A stretch of DNA of 64,000 nt, from positions 41,730,117 to 41,794,116 of the forward strand of contig CM054113.1 of the NCBI GenBank assembly GCA_028673005.1, in the 5' to 3' direction. Numbering within the stretch: the stretch's first letter is position 1; every line of letters starts with the position of its first letter. A model generated the notes under the pieces. That model was not told the origin of the DNA and did no database searches. It was given only the letters and a program-made list of their open reading frames with translations. This document shows, one piece after another, positions 59,096-64,000 of this stretch. The translations under genes were made by a program, and so were the position numbers. Source of the stretch: Tanypteryx hageni. Its lineage: Eukaryota; Arthropoda; Insecta; Odonata; Petaluridae.

Positions 59096-60650
59096 ATCAT
59101 ATTCACATCCTAAAGAGGAGCGTGGCGTCTCCGCTCAGCTTTTCCTCGGAGAGAGAGGATAAGAAGAAGGGAACGTAGGAAGCGGAGCGTACCCTTTTTT
59201 ATCGTTGAGGAGGGTGTGGTTGGGGAGTTTTCGGGAGATGGCTCGGGACGGATGCCGTGAAGGGAAGGGAAGTAAGCGGGAGATAAGGGATGTGAGCGAG
59301 CGTGTGTGAGCGAGAGAGAGGGAAGTTGTTTGAGTGTAAGGGATGACTTTCTTCCGGGGAGGAGCCGGAGAAGCGAGGTAAAATGCGAACGCAGCCAGCC
59401 GAGGGAGGAAGGTCTTAAACGCGGCTGATTGAGATCCGTTTTTGAGTGTTCCATTCGACTGGAGGTATTACTCTACCTCTCCCTATCTCGCGTCCTCTAC
59501 AAGAAGTTAAATTTTCCATGCGAAAGTAAAATTTGCGAAAGACGGGTTAAGAGTCACAAAATTCGCGGGTAATCGCCGGATAATGCTTCGTCGTAACTCC
59601 CGCTTCGTCCGAAAGTGTCTCTCTTTCACCGCCATGACGAGTAATAATGTTTTATCTCTCCAGTTGCTCCTTCCCTCTTTATTTTAACTTAACAAGTCCT
59701 GCAAAACATCTGTTTACGATTCTAGAGAAGAAAGCAGTGACGAGTTTCGTGGCGTGTAACCTAGAAGCTCGACCGTACGGTGAATTCAGAAATCGCACCG
59801 CTAATTTTTCATTATTTATTAAATCATATAATGATCTATAAATTTTTCGGAACATGTCATCAAATGGTTTAATCGGCTTAAAGGATTTTAATGTAATTAA
59901 ATGCGAATTAACGCGCCTGAAAAGTAATATAATTTGTTATATAGACGGGAATAGACCTACATTTCCATATCAATATTGAATTCTCTCATAAAGATCTGTA
60001 ATAGTTTATAGTTCAATAGAATATTTTGAGTTGCCGTTGACATGACAAAACTCCGATTCTATAAACTTAAACCTAAAAACACAAATTGAATAAATTAACA
60101 CTTCCGGTTTATTGAAACAAAATACGCTAAAAACGGAGATATATTGTAACAAAACAATGTATTTTCGGTATAAAATGTAATATAATTCGAGATATAACGA
60201 ACGAGGTAGCCTTCCGAATACTTTGTGTAAACACATGTTAGTGGCAATTGTTTGGAATTTGATGCATGTTTTGTATTTACGTTGCCACCTGGTCAACCGA
60301 CTAACTTGCAACTTATTTTATTAAATAAATTTAAAAAATATGGAGAAAATTTCAGAACTATCCTGCCGATGCAATTAAATTGAAAATAAGAAAAAATCTA
60401 TTAAAAAATATTTATCGATATCACAATTATTTCGTCAATACCATATTGTAACTAACTATCGGTATAGATCAATATCGATAATTTACATTCAACATTTTGC
60501 TTTTTATCTGCGGTATATTTTCGAAAAATGCAGATAAAAGCCACTTAAAGACTATCTAAATCTGCTTCAACATCACATTGAAATAGGTGAGCATTTTTTT
60601 TAATGTAAATGTCAAAGGGATGCATTTCACCATTCACATTTTAGATTGCA
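59096..60650. other. No gene seen
   Basis: A purine-skewed, GC-richer part (59,140-59,420) is followed by AT-rich DNA. No recognised feature. Confidence 0.5.
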
Positions 60651-60657
60651 CTGTACG

Positions 60658-60693
60658 TATAAAAGGACATAAAATATCGATCTGAGCAAATCA
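60658..60693 (+). promoter_or_regulatory. Candidate TATA promoter of a small-peptide gene
   Basis: TATAAAAG at 60,658-60,665 lies 84 bases before the ATG of the 61-residue ORF. A TCA at 60,691-60,693 could be the initiator, although 35 bases from the first T of the TATA box is slightly long. TATA-like words are common in AT-rich DNA, so support comes mainly from the ORF that follows. Confidence 0.3.
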
Positions 60694-60741
60694 CGAACGA
60701 TTGCAGTCGCTTGTCGCAGTTCTTCTGGCGACAATGCGAAA

Positions 60742-60927
60742 ATGCGGCGATTCTCGATCATTAAACATTTGTATGTAGCTGTCATCGCGGCCGTTATAAT
60801 GATTGCGCTGAACTATGATTCAAATCGCAGTATCGGTCAACTTGGCATGGTGTTCTCTGAATCGTGCAATCCGTGTGGAAGCTCATTCGTCGCGCTCTTC
60901 ACAAACCGGATTTTTCCCAAGTTTTGA
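60742..60927 (+). CDS. Hypothetical small secreted peptide (61 residues)
   Basis: The product is not recognised. The frame starts MRRFSIIKHLY and continues with a hydrophobic core VAVIAAVIMIAL (about residues 12-23) before a polar NYDSNRS segment. This is the order of a signal peptide, or possibly a type II membrane anchor. The remaining 35 or so residues hold a C-x-x-C pair (CNPC, about residues 43-46). The ATG has A at -3. An out-of-frame ATG at 60,734 would make a 14-codon upstream ORF that overlaps this start, which argues either for leaky scanning or against the call. A TATA box lies upstream and AATAAA at about 61,158, so a single-exon transcript of roughly 0.5 kb is possible. The alternative is a chance ORF. 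Confidence 0.25.
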   Translation: MRRFSIIKHLYVAVIAAVIMIALNYDSNRSIGQLGMVFSESCNPCGSSFVALFTNRIFPKF

Positions 60928-61157
60928 AACTCAGTAGTTCGGCGGGACAAATGACGCGCAGTAACGTCGGAAAACTAGATAGCTCTATCCACTCCCATCA
61001 TTTCGCCATCCATCATACTACCTCGCTGCAGCTTTTAATGGCTCTAATCCATATTCGCGCCGACAATTATCGACATACACGTTTACCGACTCCTATTTTC
61101 CTTACAATAGTTCCTTCAGGCTCGATGCGTCTAATTTAAGAAATATTCCCTCGCCAA

Positions 61158-61163
61158 AATAAA
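61158..61163 (+). terminator. Possible polyadenylation signal AATAAA
   Basis: Canonical hexamer about 230 bp after the stop of the 61-residue ORF. Such hexamers are frequent by chance in AT-rich DNA. Confidence 0.2.
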
Positions 61164-61169
61164 ACTTCT

Positions 61170-62900
61170 ATCTAATTGTACCGCTCTTCTAATATGGTTT
61201 CCGGATACCCACGGTAAAAAAACGCAGGCGGAGTGAAACCCTTATCCAAGTTGGATAAAAACTTTTAATTATTTCCCGATGCGCTAAACAACAGCTTTTA
61301 CGAGATGCATTATTCTTAGAACTTAAGTAAGTTTTCATTGAGATACTATTCTGATAAGAATATATCACCTATAATATTTTTCAGAATTGTCCAAACAAAT
61401 ATCAATAGTAAAAATCTCATAGTTGAGTTTTGGGTCGCTCATTAAATGATTTTGCTTCGTTGCAAACAACTGCTTTTAGCTCAAGCTCCCCTAAAATATC
61501 CAGTTTTGCTCCCATACGACCCTTGCATGCGCTCAACCTAATCATCCGCCCACGCCGTTGCAAAAATGACTGACAAATGGCCCGTCCGGATTAGGCGTAT
61601 TGACTTAGCATTTGTCAAGCGAAACATGCACTTGAACAGTAAGAGTATTAAAAATGAAAGAACTATGCCATTTTTACAACATTAATTTTTTTTTTAAACT
61701 CCGCTCCGAAACCCGTTGTAGACTAATTGATTACTTGTCAGATCGGGAACTCGGGGCATCTGTCTCTCCTCGTTTCCCGAGGTCGGGAGAGGTTAAAAAA
61801 AATTTCTAAACGGAAATACAGAGACCAAAACAATGCGATTAGACCCACACCCCTCTTGCTCTTACGGACTTCGTCGCAGGGATACCGTGGTTCGACGTCA
61901 AAAGGTCGCTATTAGCTGGAACGCCATCTGGGACAGGAAACAAATCATTCGGTGTTCAAAACATGAGAGACTGAAAGGGGAGTTTAGTGATAGGGAGAGG
62001 AGATAGGTAATGCTTATCGGCTAAGGCTAAAAAAATAAGTGAAACAAAGAGAAGCGTTGTTTGGTACGAAAATTGTTGTGCTCCGGCGCGTATATTTTTT
62101 CTAGACTGTCCGAGTTTTTTACTGACCTTTTATCGATGTTTTAATGGATCGACTGACAAGAATGGCCGGGAAGGATACATCAGTGTTAGTCAACGCGAGG
62201 GAAATGGAGGGAAGGGTCCAAGTAAAACATATTTTACGGGGGAAAACTTGTTTGTGTCTGCGCACAGATAAAGGGGAAGATAGACTATCCCGTGTAATTA
62301 CATCGACGTTCGAATAATTATTGTGACCTACGATATTATCAGCATCTTTCTTTTAAAATACTTTTTATCCTGTTTCTGATGTCTTATTTTCACTTGGTCA
62401 ATACTGTGAAAGTCAGAGTTGTACGATAAACAATATTCTAATGATTAAATGAAGTGAATAAATGAACCGTTTCTACTGAAAAAGCGGTCGTAAATTTATT
62501 TTATTATATTTATTTTCCTTTGGATTCTTTCTGATTGCCTTTCCTAATTCAAACTGAACTGCTTCCACCTAATCTCTTATATAGGACAAATAACTACACA
62601 CAACTGATTTTATAGCTAAGTATAACTTGGTTCTGAAATGAATAACTTATTTATGTAGAGTTTCCTCAAACTGCTTCCACCTGCATTGAAACTTGACTTA
62701 TGATAAGTTCTATCCAAAAGTCTTTCAAATATTTAAAAAATTTATTTTGTTTATGTCAATGAAAGCTTCAATGTAGCACCTATACAGAAATTTGAACTTT
62801 TAATATTTCATATCTGAATTAGCTAGTACCTCTCCACCGTTACATCAATCCGTTCATAAAAGAACGTAAAACTAAAACTTAATACATTCTTCATTCTATA
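61170..62900. other. No gene seen
   Basis: AT-rich DNA with no recognised gene or repeat. Confidence 0.5.
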
Positions 62901-62901
62901 C

Positions 62902-62945
62902 CAAAGGTTCCCAACCTTTCTTAATATCACGAACATCAAGTTAAT
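62902..62945 (+). mobile_element. hAT-like transposon terminus, relic
   Basis: CAAAGGTTCCCAACCTTTCTTA, followed by a CACGAACATCAA phrase, matches the common hAT end wording CAGNGGTTCCCAACCTTTTT...CGNACCNC. The third base of the terminal CAG is A, a typical decay change. No opposite terminus or 8 bp duplication could be identified within the remaining 1 kb. Confidence 0.5.
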
Positions 62946-64000
62946 TTCGATGACAACAAAAGCTCATCACTTTATTTTTACAAAAATTAGGAACAATCAA
63001 AAATAATAACCAACCATATTCAAAGTAATTACTGCATTATGCAATATTTAGAAAGAAAAAAATGCAACAAATTAAATTCCCGATGCTCGCGGATGCAATA
63101 TCAAGTTTCGCAGCTCGTTCGCGAGAACCAGGATGAAAACATTGCTCTATGCAATCCAAGACCAACGGAATGATATAATCCACCGATAACCGATCAGTCT
63201 CGAAACGGGTTTATTATTTTTCATCCAGCAACGTTACAGCTCTATCAGCAACAACGAAGAACCCTGGCGACACAAAACATTTTGATCCCCTCGAACGCTT
63301 AAGACACGGCCATAACGCGACAATAAACTTAAGATCGACCTCTATCCCGTGTAATTATCGTGCTTTATAGCTCACCCTATCCTCACAACTCCCTGTCTCT
63401 CTTCTTAACCCCTTAATTATCTTCGCACTTTAAAAGACGCGCCCATCGACGATTACCTCTCTAAAAGCCCTTTTCTCCTTCACACTCGTTTACCCCGCCC
63501 CCGATATCACACCTCCACCCTCCCTCTAGCACCCAATACCCTTCAATCTTTCTCCTCCTCCTCCAAACCGTTAAACGTCAACATCATTTACAAGAGGAAC
63601 GGAGTCACTCTCGCTCAAGCTAACCTTCGCGGGTATTTCGGTCGTCACTTTCCTTGGGGATGTTTAAAACAAGGGAAGATTTTAAGGGAGTTGATAGCAG
63701 GGGTGGAAATTTCGGAAAGAGGCGAATGCGAAGTATCAAGGGAATAAGGAAAACAGAGAAAATGCTGAGAATGAAGAGAGATGAAGTCGAGAGTTTTAAG
63801 GCTTTCCGAAGGAAAAGGAGAAAGAGGAAATTCCGGAGAAAAACTTGCGGAGGACGGAAGGAGACTTTGTTTGATTAGGAGGAGGTAGGGATGGATAGAG
63901 GCGGAAAATTCGTTCCCAGACACTAAAATGATGAAAGAAGGTTAAGGGAAACCGTTGGGCTGTGCGTGAGAAGAGATGAAGGCCACGAGGGTTGTTCAGG
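62946..64000. other. No gene seen; purine tract near the end
   Basis: AT-rich, then C/T-rich at 63,470-63,570, then purine-rich at 63,660-63,900. The opposed ORFs at 63,645-63,923 are composition artefacts. Confidence 0.5.

Overview
This window looks like intronic or intergenic DNA from a large, AT-rich eukaryotic genome, most likely an arthropod and probably an insect. The evidence is long (AT)n, (AC)n, (TC)n and tetranucleotide microsatellites, kilobase-scale purine/pyrimidine strand-asymmetric tracts, tandem arrays of about 150 bp units that carry the invertebrate-type 'accaaattt...gaaatcgg' wording, tRNA-derived repeats, hAT-like termini and hammerhead-like motifs of the kind known from Penelope-like retroelements. 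The species cannot be fixed from the sequence. No bacterial or viral gene organisation is visible.

I found no multi-exon protein-coding gene and no open reading frame with a recognisable conserved domain. Nearly all longer ORFs lie over low-complexity purine or pyrimidine tracts and translate to E/R/K/G-rich or S/F/L/P-rich strings. Two places look like real starts of transcription. One is at about 28.03 kb: a TATA box, an Inr-like site and a pyrimidine-rich, ATG-free leader ending in a consensus 5' splice site. The other is at about 60.66 kb: a TATA box followed by a 61-residue ORF with a signal-peptide-like N-terminus, and an AATAAA about 230 bp after the stop.

Layout. At 0-0.7 kb there are microsatellites around a diverged copy of a repeat seen again at 32.5 kb. 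From 0.7 to 12.5 kb there is AT-rich DNA with purine tracts. At 12.6-14.6 kb there is an interspersed repeat ending in a perfect hairpin and a four-unit tandem array. From 14.6 to 28 kb there is AT-rich DNA, a large R-to-Y tract pair near 20.7 kb, and a diverged repeat pair at 26.7-27.3 kb. At 27.9-28.4 kb there is the candidate promoter and a G-run minisatellite. At 29.1 kb there is a hAT-like terminus. At 32.3-33.05 kb lies the richest mobile-element cluster: microsatellites, a 191 bp element with 13 bp terminal inverted repeats and a hammerhead-like core, then a foldback of two opposed tRNA-like sequences. From 34.6 to 37.4 kb there are purine and pyrimidine tracts. At 38.2-40.0 kb there is a tandem dimer of a hairpin-bearing, TIR-bounded non-autonomous element. 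At 44.2 kb there is a second hammerhead-like motif. At 45.0-45.3 and 47.0-49.2 kb there are CpG-richer stretches. At 50.3-51.4 kb there is a dimeric higher-order tandem array ending in hairpins. At 52.4 kb there is a poly-C run joined to a module shared with the 38-39 kb element. At 55.7 kb there is an 18 bp minisatellite and at 59.0 kb a 20 bp one. At 62.9 kb there is another hAT-like terminus.

The window reads mainly as a record of repeat activity. Several unrelated-looking repeats share terminal wording (an 'acggac' tail and a nearby hairpin), and two hammerhead-like cores have the same unusual layout, so these elements probably belong to a few linked families.
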